NCBI RefSeq assembly: GCF_000711885.1
Contig: NZ_JONK01000025.1
Location: forward strand, 25,894 to 89,893
DNA: 64,000 nt
Reading direction: 5' to 3'
Source: Chromobacterium haemolyticum DSM 19808
GTDB taxonomy: Bacteria; Pseudomonadota; Gammaproteobacteria; Burkholderiales; Chromobacteriaceae
Positions 26,700-35,444 of this stretch are shown piece by piece (position 1 is the stretch's first letter; every line of letters starts with the position of its first letter). A program made the translations under genes and the position numbers. The notes under the pieces were generated by a model. That model saw only the letters and a list, made by a program, of their open reading frames with translations, did no database searches and was not told where the DNA came from.

Positions 26700-26747
26700 G
26701 AACCTGTTCAAAGTCTCGCGAGCAAGAGCGAGATCGTGAACCGGCTC
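26700..26747 (+). repeat. MITE family A, minimal 48-bp copy
   Basis: Left end GAACCTGTTCAAAGTCTCGC joined directly to the right end GAGATCGTGAACCGGCTC; the whole middle is missing. It ends at TCA (26748-26750), the choW stop codon; the left flank CCA is one change from TCA. Confidence 0.75.
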
Positions 26748-27611
26748 TCAGCCGTCGGCCGCGGCGCCCCCTTCCGGCGCGCGGCCGAAACTTTCTGTGA
26801 TCCGGTCCAGGATGATGGCCAGCAGCACCACCGCCAGCCCGCTCTCGAAACCGAGGCCGACGTCCAGCCTCTGGATGCTTGCCAGAACATCGTTGCCCAG
26901 GCCGCCGGCCCCCACCATGGAGGCGATAATCACCATGGACAGCGCCATCATGATGGTCTGATTGACCCCGGCCATGATGGACGGCAGCGCGATGGGCAAC
27001 TGGACCTTGAACAGCAATTGCCACGAGGTGCAGCCAAAGGCGTTGCCAGCCTCCACCTGCTCCCGATTCACCTGGCGGATGCCCAGGTTGGTCAAGCGCA
27101 CCGCCGGCGGCACCGCGAACACCACGGTGGCCAGGATGCCCGGCACCCGCCCCAGTCCGAAGAACATTGCCGCGGGAATCAGATAAACGAAAGCCGGCAT
27201 GGTCTGCATGAAGTCCAGCGCCGGCCGTACCAGAGCGTTGGCCAGCCGCCAGCGGGCGCAACAGATGCCCAGCGGCACGCCCAACATTAGGCTGACGCAG
27301 GTGGCGGACAGGGTCAGAGCCAGCGTGGCGACGGTCTGGCTCCAGAAGCCGGTGGCCCAGATCAGGCCCAGCGCCGCGCAGACGAAGACGGCAAACTTCC
27401 AGCCCAGACGCCACAGGCCGATGCCAGCGAATAAGCCGGCTAGCGTCCATGGCGGCACGCCCTGCAATAACGCTTCCACCAGAGTAGCGAACCAGTCGAT
27501 GCCGCCGCCGACGGCGTCGAAGGCGCCGGCATTGTTTTCCAACAGAAAATGGATGATCTGATTGACCCAGCTGCCTATCGGCAGCGGAGCCTGGGGGCTG
27601 GTGTCGGACAT
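26748..27611 (-). CDS. choW: Choline/betaine ABC transporter permease
   Basis: 287 residues with about six to seven hydrophobic segments and a permease motif EAGNAFGCTSWQLLFKVQLP (~200), the EAA loop that contacts the ATPase. The family is ProW/OpuAB. It follows choV by 79 bases on the same strand and works with ChoV and ChoX. Its TGA stop is the target site of the 48-bp MITE copy. Confidence 0.9.
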   Translation of the reverse strand: MSDTSPQAPLPIGSWVNQIIHFLLENNAGAFDAVGGGIDWFATLVEALLQGVPPWTLAGLFAGIGLWRLGWKFAVFVCAALGLIWATGFWSQTVATLALTLSATCVSLMLGVPLGICCARWRLANALVRPALDFMQTMPAFVYLIPAAMFFGLGRVPGILATVVFAVPPAVRLTNLGIRQVNREQVEAGNAFGCTSWQLLFKVQLPIALPSIMAGVNQTIMMALSMVIIASMVGAGGLGNDVLASIQRLDVGLGFESGLAVVLLAIILDRITESFGRAPEGGAAADG

Positions 27612-27690
27612 GCGGCGTGTTCCTCGTCTCGCCGGGCGCGCCAGGGACGGCGAGAGCCACGCCCCCGCGCCGGCGACGCCCGTTGGGGGT

Positions 27691-28737
27691 TCAGTGGTGG
27701 GAGGCCGCGCTTGGGCGGTGCTGGGACAACTTGCTGAGCACGCTGCTGGTGGTGATTACGCCCAGGCAGCGGCCGTCGTCGTCCCGCACCTGCAGCGGTT
27801 CGGCCTGTGCTTGAAGCCGCAACAGCACATCGGACAGGCTACAGGACGGCTCCACGTGCGACGCGGCAGCCAGGCGCGGCGGCGGCGCGGCTTCTATCAG
27901 GTCCTTGGCCTGCAGATAGCGCGAGGTGTCCACGCTTTTGAAGAAGTTGCGCACATAGTCGTCGGCCGGACATTCAATGATTTCGCGCGGGCTGCCCACC
28001 TGCACCAGCCGCCCGCCCTCCATGATGGCGATACGGCTACCGATGCGCAGCGCCTCTTCCAGATCATGGGAGACGAAGACGATGGTGCGGCGCTGCTCGC
28101 GCTGCAATTGCAGCAGCAAGTCCTGCAACTCCGCGCGCTTGAGCGGGTCCAGCGCTGAAAAGGCCTCGTCCATCAGGATCAGCGAAGGATTGACCGCCAG
28201 CGCGCGCACCAGGCCCACCCGCTGCTGCATGCCGCCGGAGAGTTGATGCGGATACTTGCCGGCAAAGTCGGCCAACCCCACTTGCTCCAGCACTTCCCGC
28301 GCCCGCGCCTCGCGGGCCTTGCGCCCGAGACCAGCCACTTCCAGGCCAAAGGCGGCGTTGTCCAGCACCGTGCGGTGCGGCATCAGCGCAAAGCTCTGGA
28401 ACACCATGCTCATGTCGCGGCGGCGCAAGGCCACCAATTGCTTGGGCGACAGCCGGGTCAGGTCCTGGCCGTCCAGCCGGATCTGGCCGGCGCTCGGCTC
28501 CAGCAAGCGGTTGATCAGGCGAATCAGCGTGGATTTTCCGGAGCCGGACAAGCCCATCAACACGAAGATTTCACCTGCGCGCACCGAGAACGATACGTCG
28601 TTAACGCCCACCACCGCCCCGGTGCGCCGAAACACTTCGTCCTTGTTCTCGCCGGCCCGCAGTAAGGACATCACTTCCGCCGGCTTGCCGCCGAACACCT
28701 TGTAGAGGTGGCTGACCTCGACCTTGATCGTTTGCAT
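27691..28737 (-). CDS. choV: Choline/betaine ABC transporter ATP-binding protein
   Basis: 348 residues from the ATG at 28737 (GGGAG upstream; an in-frame start at 28776 lacks this). Walker A GLSGSGKSTLIRL (~62), signature LSGGMQQRVGL (~164), Walker B LILMDEAFSALD and H-loop VFVSHD. A C-terminal part of ~80 residues ending in CBS-like LQVRDDDGRCLGVITT fits ProV/OpuAA-type ATPases, where CBS domains sense ionic strength. First gene of choVW. Confidence 0.92.
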   Translation of the reverse strand: MQTIKVEVSHLYKVFGGKPAEVMSLLRAGENKDEVFRRTGAVVGVNDVSFSVRAGEIFVLMGLSGSGKSTLIRLINRLLEPSAGQIRLDGQDLTRLSPKQLVALRRRDMSMVFQSFALMPHRTVLDNAAFGLEVAGLGRKAREARAREVLEQVGLADFAGKYPHQLSGGMQQRVGLVRALAVNPSLILMDEAFSALDPLKRAELQDLLLQLQREQRRTIVFVSHDLEEALRIGSRIAIMEGGRLVQVGSPREIIECPADDYVRNFFKSVDTSRYLQAKDLIEAAPPPRLAAASHVEPSCSLSDVLLRLQAQAEPLQVRDDDGRCLGVITTSSVLSKLSQHRPSAASHH

Positions 28738-28968
28738 CCCGGCTCCCTTCGGCGCGACCGCCGACAATTCGAACAATGTTTAACGCAAATCAAGGTTCAA
28801 GATAGAAAGGAAGGGCCTCGCCAAGTAACGGTATTCCGACATCAAGCCGCTCAAATCCGACATCCGCGCGCAAAACCGGCTGGCATAGGCCTGGCCGCCG
28901 GCTCCAGTGCCGGCTTTCGTCTCCAGCCCGGCTGGCCGGTGTCGTAAAAAAACCGCAATCCGCCGTTA
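28738..28968. other. Gene-free stretch between choV and the repeats before gbcB
   Basis: The 476 bases between choV and gbcB hold no credible gene. This first part presumably contains the choV promoter (near TTTAACGCAAATCAAGG on the plus strand). The rest holds a half copy of MITE A, the gbcB terminator and a full MITE A copy. Confidence 0.5.
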
Positions 28969-29016
28969 GAACCTGCTCAAAGCTTGCCGCGCTTCGCGGG
29001 ATACGGCGTTGAAAAC
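28969..29016 (-). repeat. MITE family A, half copy
   Basis: GAACCTGCTCAAAGCTTGCC through GATACGGCGTTGAAAAC matches one end of the inverse-oriented copies (compare 38065-38120) and then stops at a terminator hairpin. TTA precedes it (28966-28968). Confidence 0.7.
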
Positions 29017-29046
29017 AAAAACGCCCGCCCCGGCCGGGCAGGCGTG
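29012..29046 (-). terminator. Probable terminator of the dgc-etf-gbc operon
   Basis: Stem ACGCCCGCCC/GGGCAGGCGT with one mismatch and 5-base loop; on the minus strand it is followed by TTTTGTTTTC. It lies about 170 bases past the gbcB stop because MITE copy 29077-29213 sits between. Confidence 0.7.
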
Positions 29047-29076
29047 GAGGACAGGGAGGCGACGGACGCGCGCTCA

Positions 29077-29213
29077 GACCTGTCAAAGGCTGCCGCGCTT
29101 CAATGGCGCCCTGTTGAAAACACACTCAAAACGCGCAATATCGCTTGTGCACCCCGCTTTTTAGCTTGCTCTCGCCTTGTTTCGCCGCGGCTCGCGAGAC
29201 TTTGGGCAGACGC
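29077..29213 (-). repeat. MITE family A, full-length copy with TCA duplications
   Basis: 137 bp from GACCTGTCAAAGGCTGCC to GAGACTTTGGGCAGACGC, flanked by TCA at 29074-29076 and 29214-29216. The latter is the gbcB TGA stop codon on the minus strand. Confidence 0.85.
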
Positions 29214-30329
29214 TCAGCGATCCACCACCAGATCGGTCAGCGGCAAGCTGCAGCAAGGCAGGAAATAACCCTGCTCCACTTCGCGCGGCCGGATGCCTCC
29301 CTGATGCCTCATGTCCACCCGGCCTTCCAGCAGGCGGCTCTTGCAACTGCCGCACACGCCGCGGGTGCAGGACGCAGGCAGACGCATGCCCTTGGCCAAC
29401 GCGGCCGCCAGCACGGTCTGTCCCGGCGCCACCGACAAATCGTCACCCGTTTTGGCGAAGCGCACATTGAAACCGCGGCTCTCGACGCTGGGCTGCGGCG
29501 TCCACCCTCCTTCTTCCGGCGGCGCGGCGCTGAGCTCGGCGAAATTGAAGCTTTCCTCGTGATAACGGCTCATGTCGAAACCGCACAGTTTCAGCAGCTC
29601 CCGCACCCCGGCCATATAGGGCGCGGGACCGCAGCAGAACACCTGGCGCGCGAGCAAGTCCGGCGCCATGCGCTCAATCAGCGTCCGATCCAACCGGCCA
29701 ATCAGGCCGGCCCAATCCGGTTCGCCCGCCCGGTGTTCGCAAATCACCGCCTGGCTGAAGGTGGGATGGATGCTGGCCAGCAGGCTCAGTTCCTTGCGAA
29801 ACACGATGTCGCGCGGAGAGCGCGCGCTGTGTACAAACAGGATGTCGGCGCCGGAGGCCAGGTCGGTCAACGCCCGGGTCATCGACATCAGCGGGGTGAT
29901 GCCGCTGCCTGCGGACAGAAAGAGATAGGGCGAACCAGGGTGGCGCGCATAGCTGAACTCGCCGGCTGGCCCCAATACCCGTAGCGCCATTTCCGGCCGC
30001 AGATGCTCATGCAGCCAAGAGGAAGCGACGCCGCCGGGAATGCGTTTGACGGTGATGGACACCCGGTCCGGCCGGGTGGGCGTGGACGACAGCGTGTAAC
30101 AGCGGTTGACCGCAACTCCGTTGATGTCCAGTTCCAGCGTGATGAACTGGCCGGGCAAGTAATGGAAACGGCGCGGCGGTTCGGCGCGGAACACGAAGGT
30201 TTTCACATCGTGAGTTTCCTCTCGCGCCTGAACGCAGACGAGCAGGCCGTCCTCGCCGGCGCGCCACAGCGGCAGGTCGGCGGTTTGCGGAAGGGTGTCC
30301 AATAGGCTGACCGGCGGCGCACTATTCAT
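29214..30329 (-). CDS. gbcB: Glycine betaine demethylase reductase component
   Basis: 371 residues from the ATG at 30329, overlapping the gbcA stop by 8 bases. Ferredoxin-NADP reductase-like domains come first: FAD motif RCYTLSSTPT (~95), NAD part FLSAGSGITPLMSM and FCCGPAPYM. A C-terminal plant-type [2Fe-2S] domain follows (CTRGVCGSCKSRLL, GYFLPCCSLP). It passes electrons from NAD(P)H to the Rieske oxygenase GbcA, which demethylates glycine betaine to dimethylglycine, releasing formaldehyde. Confidence 0.94.
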   Translation of the reverse strand: MNSAPPVSLLDTLPQTADLPLWRAGEDGLLVCVQAREETHDVKTFVFRAEPPRRFHYLPGQFITLELDINGVAVNRCYTLSSTPTRPDRVSITVKRIPGGVASSWLHEHLRPEMALRVLGPAGEFSYARHPGSPYLFLSAGSGITPLMSMTRALTDLASGADILFVHSARSPRDIVFRKELSLLASIHPTFSQAVICEHRAGEPDWAGLIGRLDRTLIERMAPDLLARQVFCCGPAPYMAGVRELLKLCGFDMSRYHEESFNFAELSAAPPEEGGWTPQPSVESRGFNVRFAKTGDDLSVAPGQTVLAAALAKGMRLPASCTRGVCGSCKSRLLEGRVDMRHQGGIRPREVEQGYFLPCCSLPLTDLVVDR

Positions 30330-31608
30330 GGTCCCGCCGTTCCCGCTCCAGGCCATCGCCCAGACGCTGCGTGTACCATTGAGTGAATTTCTCCACCAAG
30401 GACTCGGTATACGGCGAATAAGGACCGGGCCGATAGGCGGAGCCGTTGATGCCGCACTGCGACTCCTCCACCAGCCGACGGTCCTGCTGATTGGTGGCCT
30501 TCCATACCCTGGTAAGGTTGTCCACTTCATAGTCCACGCCTTCCACCGCGTCCTTGTGCACCAGCCAGGTGGTACGCACCAGCGTGCTGTCCACCGACAG
30601 CGGCAAGGCGGTGAAGGTGACGATATGGTCGGCCATGAAATGGTGCCAGGAGTTGGGCTGGGTCCAGAACGACAGACCGCCGGACGCCGGATCGCTCAGA
30701 TCGCCCAGCAGCTTGCGACAGGCCGCGCCGGTGTCCACGGTCTGAGACTGGCCCTTGCGGTCCAGCGGCATGCGCATCGCGCGGAAGCCGGACACCTCGG
30801 ACAGGCGCTCGATCTCGACCGAGGGCAAGCCGCCGGCCTCCCAGCGCGCGTGGTGCTCGGCGACGACGCGCTGGTAGTCGGCCAACCCGGAGGCTTGCTC
30901 GGCCCGGGGCGCGAAGCCGTAGCTGTAGGCGTACAGCGAGACGGTCAGCTCCGGATGGTTGGCGGTGCAGTGATAGCACTCGCGGTTGTTCTCCATGGTC
31001 AGCTTCCAGTTGCCGGCCTCGACGATGTCCACCTGGGCCGCCACCTTGCACTCGTCGATGCGGTGCGGCGCGATATAGGGTGCCATCCGCTCCATCATCT
31101 CGTCGATATCCTCCGGCGGCTGCTCGGCAAGGCAAACGAACAGCAGCCCTTCCAGGTTTTTCAACGCCACCGGCTTGAGGCTGTGATGCGTCGGGTCGAA
31201 GCCGTCCTCCATATGGTCAGCGAAGATCAACCGGCCAGACAGATCGTAAGTCCATTGATGGTAGGGGCAGACCAGATTGCCCACCGAGCCCTGACGCTCG
31301 GCGCACAGCCGCGAGCCGCGGTGGCGGCAGACATTGTGAAAGGCGCGAATGGCCATATCGTCGTCGCGCAGGATCAGGATGGGGTCGCGCCCCAACTCCA
31401 CGGTCAGGTAGTCGCCCGGCTCGGGTATTTCCGCGCTGACGCCGACATAGATCCAGTGACGGCGGAAAATGTATTCAAGATCGGCCTCGAACACCTGCGG
31501 CGAGCGATAGAACGGCGCCTCCAGACTGTAACCGGGACGGCGGCGGGCCAGCAGTTCGCGCAGCGGGGCCGTGGTCGCAGCCGGGAAGGGAATGACGCTA
31601 TGGGACAT
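30322..31608 (-). CDS. gbcA: Glycine betaine demethylase Rieske oxygenase
   Basis: 428 residues. The Rieske [2Fe-2S] site is CRHRGSRLC followed by CPYHQWTYD (~95-125; ligands Cys, His, Cys, His). The catalytic iron site lies in the C-terminal half, where YHCTANHPEL supplies the two His expected of ring-hydroxylase alpha subunits. It oxidatively demethylates glycine betaine to dimethylglycine. The gene starts 27 bases after etfB stops, so it is probably in one transcript with dgcA-dgcB-etfA-etfB. Confidence 0.95.
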   Translation of the reverse strand: MSHSVIPFPAATTAPLRELLARRRPGYSLEAPFYRSPQVFEADLEYIFRRHWIYVGVSAEIPEPGDYLTVELGRDPILILRDDDMAIRAFHNVCRHRGSRLCAERQGSVGNLVCPYHQWTYDLSGRLIFADHMEDGFDPTHHSLKPVALKNLEGLLFVCLAEQPPEDIDEMMERMAPYIAPHRIDECKVAAQVDIVEAGNWKLTMENNRECYHCTANHPELTVSLYAYSYGFAPRAEQASGLADYQRVVAEHHARWEAGGLPSVEIERLSEVSGFRAMRMPLDRKGQSQTVDTGAACRKLLGDLSDPASGGLSFWTQPNSWHHFMADHIVTFTALPLSVDSTLVRTTWLVHKDAVEGVDYEVDNLTRVWKATNQQDRRLVEESQCGINGSAYRPGPYSPYTESLVEKFTQWYTQRLGDGLERERRDHE

Positions 31609-31635
31609 GTCTCGCTCCTCTCAATGGCAGACGGC

Positions 31636-32409
31636 TCAGAAATCGACGAGCCGATGTTGGCGCAGGTAATCCAGCACCGCTTGCGCTTTCTCGACGGAAT
31701 CTCCCTGTTTTACGACGCGCCCTCCAGCCGCCGCGTCGTCGCCGGCAATCGCCCCCATCAGGCGCTCCAGGCCGCTGCCGCGCTGCGCCGCCAGCGCCCG
31801 GGCGCGTTGCGCCGGCTCCAGCCTGGGCGCCGGCATGGCCCCCCCCTCCGCCGCGCGGCGCGTCACCACGCCGCGTTGCAAACCGGCCCAGGACCAGCGC
31901 GGCTCCGCGCCGTCCGGCTTGACGCTGGCCAGCAGCGGCGCCTGGGCCGCCAGCCGTCGCCTCCGCCCCCTGGTCAGGCCTTGCAACGCCCGCCATTCTC
32001 CGCCCTCTTCCGTCAAGGACAGCACTCCGGGCAAAAGCGGGCGGTCCAGGCCTTCGGCCAATAGATACGGCAGCAACGCCGACGCCTCGCCGCCCCCGGA
32101 GCGTTCGCCGCACAAAATCAGTTCGAAATCGCCCAGCGCGGCGATCAATGCCGGCGTCGGATCGCTGCCCGCCGGCAACTGCAACACGGCGATGGCCGCC
32201 GCGCCCTGGGCCAGATAGTCGGCCAGCGCCGTCTTGTCCGCGTCGCCGGCGTGCAATACCACGAAGGCGCGGCCCAGACGGCGCGCCAGCGCCAGCGCTG
32301 CCAGATCGCCCGGGCCGGCGCAGGGCCGCCCGCTGACCGGGTGAGGCGCCGGAGCCACCAGCACCGCCGTTTTCGCCGCAGCGGCGGCGGAGAAAACCGT
32401 CTCGCTCAT
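31636..32409 (-). CDS. etfB: Electron transfer flavoprotein beta subunit (dgc-associated)
   Basis: 257 residues, somewhat diverged from housekeeping ETF-beta, with VVLHAGDADKTALADYLAQG, FELILCGERSGGGEAS and LTRGRRRRLAAQAPLL in the expected places. It forms the ETF heterodimer with EtfA (ATGA overlap at 32406-32409), probably accepting electrons from DgcAB. Dedicated ETF genes next to dgcAB are known in Pseudomonas. Confidence 0.85.
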   Translation of the reverse strand: MSETVFSAAAAAKTAVLVAPAPHPVSGRPCAGPGDLAALALARRLGRAFVVLHAGDADKTALADYLAQGAAAIAVLQLPAGSDPTPALIAALGDFELILCGERSGGGEASALLPYLLAEGLDRPLLPGVLSLTEEGGEWRALQGLTRGRRRRLAAQAPLLASVKPDGAEPRWSWAGLQRGVVTRRAAEGGAMPAPRLEPAQRARALAAQRGSGLERLMGAIAGDDAAAGGRVVKQGDSVEKAQAVLDYLRQHRLVDF

Positions 32410-33503
32410 TTCCCCATCTCCTTGCCCTCAAGCTCCAGCAAGGCTTGCAAGGCGTGAATGAAGGACTGGCAGTCGTCGATCACGCTGAGGTCCGCCCGCT
32501 TGACCATGGGCGCGGCCGCGTCCAGATTGACTGCGATCACATGGCGGCAAGCCTTGATGCCTTGCAGGTGCTGCACCGCGCCGGAGATGCCCAGCGCCAG
32601 ATAGGCGCTGGCCTGCACGCTGCGGCCGGTGGCGCCCACTTGCTGGTCGCGACGGAAGCGTCCGTCGTCCACGGCCACCCGCGAGGCGCCCACCGCCGCG
32701 CCCATGGACTCCGCCAGCCGCAGAAAGGCCGGCACATCGCTGACCCCGTTGCCAGCGGCCAGGATCAGGTCCGCCTCTTCCAGCGCCAGTTGCGAGGCAG
32801 GGCTGGCGACGCAGCCCAGATCCCTCACCCGTTCCTCCGCCTCCTCCAACCGGCAAGCCAGCCTCGCCCCCAGCCCGACGAAGGGCAGACGGACATCGGC
32901 CACGCCGCGCGCGAGCAAGAGCGCCTGGGCTCGCGGATGCACGCTGAAGCCCGCACCCGGCCGGCGGCGGCGCACGCCGTCGGCGGCGATTTCCACAACG
33001 TCGGTCAACACCGACAGGCGCTCGCGGCAGGCGAAGCGCCGGCCCAGGTCGGCGTCCTCGCCGCGGTCGGCGAACAGGGCATGACGCGGCTGCTCCCGCC
33101 GCCACAGCCGCTGCAACAAGGCCAGCTTGGCTTCCGGCGCAAAGCCCGGATCAGCCGGCGTCAAGACGCGATCCAAGGCCAGTTCCGCCAGTTCGGCGTC
33201 GGCGCACCCCTCCATGCCGAACAGCACCGCCAACACCTCCTCGCTCCGACCGGCCAGCAGCGCGGCGGCGGCGATGGCCTCGCGCGCCGCTTCATCCAGC
33301 TGCCCGCGCTCGGCGTGCGCCACCACCAACAACCGTCCATCGAACGGCCCAGCGCTACGCAGCGGCTTGAGCTTGACCGCGCTCGCCGGCGGCGCTTCGC
33401 GAAGGCCGCCGTCCTCGCCCAGCACAATGCGCTTGAGCCCGCCCGGCGAAAGTATCCAGGGCCGGCGCGGGTCCACTCGCGAGGCGGTTGGCTTCATCTT
33501 CAT
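32406..33503 (-). CDS. etfA: Electron transfer flavoprotein alpha subunit (dgc-associated)
   Basis: 365 residues. The C-terminal FAD domain has the ETF-alpha signature: VGATGRSVQASAYLALGISG and QHLQGIKACRHVIAVNLD, followed by MVKRADLSVIDDCQSFI. A ~40-residue N-terminal extension (PRRPWILSPGGLKRIVLGE) precedes the usual fold. It overlaps dgcB by 4 bases (ATGA, 33500-33503) and etfB likewise, so the three are translationally coupled. Electrons from dimethylglycine would go on to ETF-ubiquinone oxidoreductase, not encoded here. Confidence 0.92.
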   Translation of the reverse strand: MKMKPTASRVDPRRPWILSPGGLKRIVLGEDGGLREAPPASAVKLKPLRSAGPFDGRLLVVAHAERGQLDEAAREAIAAAALLAGRSEEVLAVLFGMEGCADAELAELALDRVLTPADPGFAPEAKLALLQRLWRREQPRHALFADRGEDADLGRRFACRERLSVLTDVVEIAADGVRRRRPGAGFSVHPRAQALLLARGVADVRLPFVGLGARLACRLEEAEERVRDLGCVASPASQLALEEADLILAAGNGVSDVPAFLRLAESMGAAVGASRVAVDDGRFRRDQQVGATGRSVQASAYLALGISGAVQHLQGIKACRHVIAVNLDAAAPMVKRADLSVIDDCQSFIHALQALLELEGKEMGK

Positions 33504-35443
33504 GCTTCCTCCTTCACGGCCTGGCCTTGCGGCGCCGCGCCCCGCCCTTGCCCGGTTTCTGGGCCGGTATCCAGACGTTCCGCCACCAGTTCCGCCAATT
33601 CCACCACCTCCGCCCGCTCGCCGCTGACGCCCTCAAGCATCGCGGTGCAATTGGGGCAAGCCACCACGACGCGGCCGGCGCCGGCAGTTCGGACGTCGTC
33701 CATGCGCATGTCCGGAATCCGGCGCGACCCCGGCACGTCGGTAAAGGCCGCCCCGCCGCCCCAGCCGCAGCAGCGGGCGTCGCGGCCGGAACGGCTCATC
33801 TCCACCACCTGGATGCCGATGCCTGCCAGCACGCGGCGCGGCGCGGCGTAGCCCTCGTTGTAGCGGCCGAGGTAACAGGGGTCGTGATAGCTCAGCGGCT
33901 CCGTCGAGTCGCGAGAGCGCACGCGAAGCGCGCGCGTCTCCAGCAACTGGTCCAGCAGCCGGCTGTGATGCCAGACTTCGTAATGTCCGCCCAGCGCCGG
34001 GTACTCATTGGCCAGACAGTGAAAAACATGCGGGTCCGGCGTGACGATGCGGGCAAAACGATAGCGCCCCAGCGTGGCGATATTGGCCAGCGCCAGCCGC
34101 TGAAAGCCCGCCTCGTCGCCCAGCCGGCGCGCCAGATCGCCGCAATCGCGCTCGGCTTCGCCCAATGCCGCGACGCGCAGACCGGCGGCCTTGAGCACGG
34201 TCAGCAAGGCGCGCAAAGCGCGCTGGTAGCGCATGTCGAAAGCGCCCTCGCCCGCCAGCAGCAGCCAATCGACCGACTCCCCTTCGCGCAGCAGCGGTAG
34301 ATCCAGGTCTGTCGCCCAGTGGTAGCGGGCGCGCAGCGGATGACCGCCGACGGTGTCGGTATGCCGCAGATTAGCCAGCGCCGCCGCACCCTTGCCCGGC
34401 AGCTCGCCCCGCGTCAGGGTCAGGTGTCGGCGCAGGTCGATCACCGCGTCGACATGTTCGATCAACATCGGGCAGTTTTCCACGCAAGCGCGACAAGTGG
34501 TACAGGACCATAAGGTATCCGCCTCCAACACGCCGCCGACGATCTCCCCATCCGCGCCCGCGGCCACGGTCGCCGGCCGGCCCGGATGCGGGCTGCCGGC
34601 GTAAGCCGGACCGCCGCCGCCCATGGCCGTCACCAGGTCCTGGATCAGGCGCTTGGGGTTGAGCGGCTGGCCGGCGGCAAAGGCGGGACAGGCGGCTTCG
34701 CATTTGCCGCATTGCACGCAAGCGTCGAAGGACAGCAGCCGGTTCCAGGCGAAATCGACCGCCCGCGCCGCGCCCAGCTCGCCGGCGGCCAGGTTCAAGG
34801 GCTTCAGATCGGCGGACTTGCCGACGAAACGCTCGGCGCGCGGGTGGAAGGCCAGGTGCAGCAAACCGGCCACCGCGTGTTTCATCGGCCGGCCCAGGCC
34901 TATGCCCAGAGCCAGTTCCGCGCCGCCCAACGCCAGCAGTGACAAAGCGACGGCGGCCAGCCCTTGCCCTGCGGCGCTCAACCAGACGTCGCCGCCGGCC
35001 AAGACTGCGGCCAGCAGCGCGCCCAACGCGAAACAGGCCAGCCGGGCCGGCAACAGCTGCCATTCTCCCTGAGACAGCCGGGCCGGCGGCGCGCGGCGGC
35101 GCGCGCGCATCAAGGCCGCGCCGATCAACATCAGAACGGCCGCCGCCGCCAGCAGCAGGTCCAGCCAGCGCTGATGCAGCAGCAGGCCGTAATTGAGCGC
35201 GATCAGCAACAGCGCCGCCGTCCCGCCGCCAGCCGCCGCCACATGGGCCCGCGCCGCGGCCGGATCGCGGGCCACCACGCGGTGCAGGTCCATGAAGTAA
35301 CGCTTGGGCGCGGCCAGCAGGCCGCGCCAGGATGCCGGAGCGGCACGCCCTCGCCGCCACAACCCCGCGCGCCGAAGCAGGCCAGCGCTCAGCAGCAGCG
35401 CGCCCAACCAGAACAGGCCGCTAAGGAGGTAGGGGAAACTCAT
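33500..35443 (-). CDS. dgcB: Dimethylglycine catabolism iron-sulfur membrane protein
   Basis: 647 residues. Residues 1-195 contain about five to six hydrophobic segments. Two ferredoxin-type motifs follow, CVQCGKCEAACP (~240) and CTTCRACVENCP (~315), then the C-terminal cysteine-rich (CCG) domains with SYHDPCYLGRYNE and DARCCGWGGG, as in heterodisulfide-reductase-like proteins. It acts with DgcA in oxidative demethylation of dimethylglycine to sarcosine, moving electrons to the ETF. It starts one base after dgcA ends. Confidence 0.92.
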   Translation of the reverse strand: MSFPYLLSGLFWLGALLLSAGLLRRAGLWRRGRAAPASWRGLLAAPKRYFMDLHRVVARDPAAARAHVAAAGGGTAALLLIALNYGLLLHQRWLDLLLAAAAVLMLIGAALMRARRRAPPARLSQGEWQLLPARLACFALGALLAAVLAGGDVWLSAAGQGLAAVALSLLALGGAELALGIGLGRPMKHAVAGLLHLAFHPRAERFVGKSADLKPLNLAAGELGAARAVDFAWNRLLSFDACVQCGKCEAACPAFAAGQPLNPKRLIQDLVTAMGGGGPAYAGSPHPGRPATVAAGADGEIVGGVLEADTLWSCTTCRACVENCPMLIEHVDAVIDLRRHLTLTRGELPGKGAAALANLRHTDTVGGHPLRARYHWATDLDLPLLREGESVDWLLLAGEGAFDMRYQRALRALLTVLKAAGLRVAALGEAERDCGDLARRLGDEAGFQRLALANIATLGRYRFARIVTPDPHVFHCLANEYPALGGHYEVWHHSRLLDQLLETRALRVRSRDSTEPLSYHDPCYLGRYNEGYAAPRRVLAGIGIQVVEMSRSGRDARCCGWGGGAAFTDVPGSRRIPDMRMDDVRTAGAGRVVVACPNCTAMLEGVSGERAEVVELAELVAERLDTGPETGQGRGAAPQGQAVKEEA

Positions 35444-35444
35444 G

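Noticed and set aside
26680..27660. Minus-strand frame of 326 codons over choW ending in a peptide such as RDFEQVLGADRA
   Set aside because: Out of frame with the real permease; the terminal peptide comes from the MITE end, and similar pieces recur at other copies, so it is repeat-derived.
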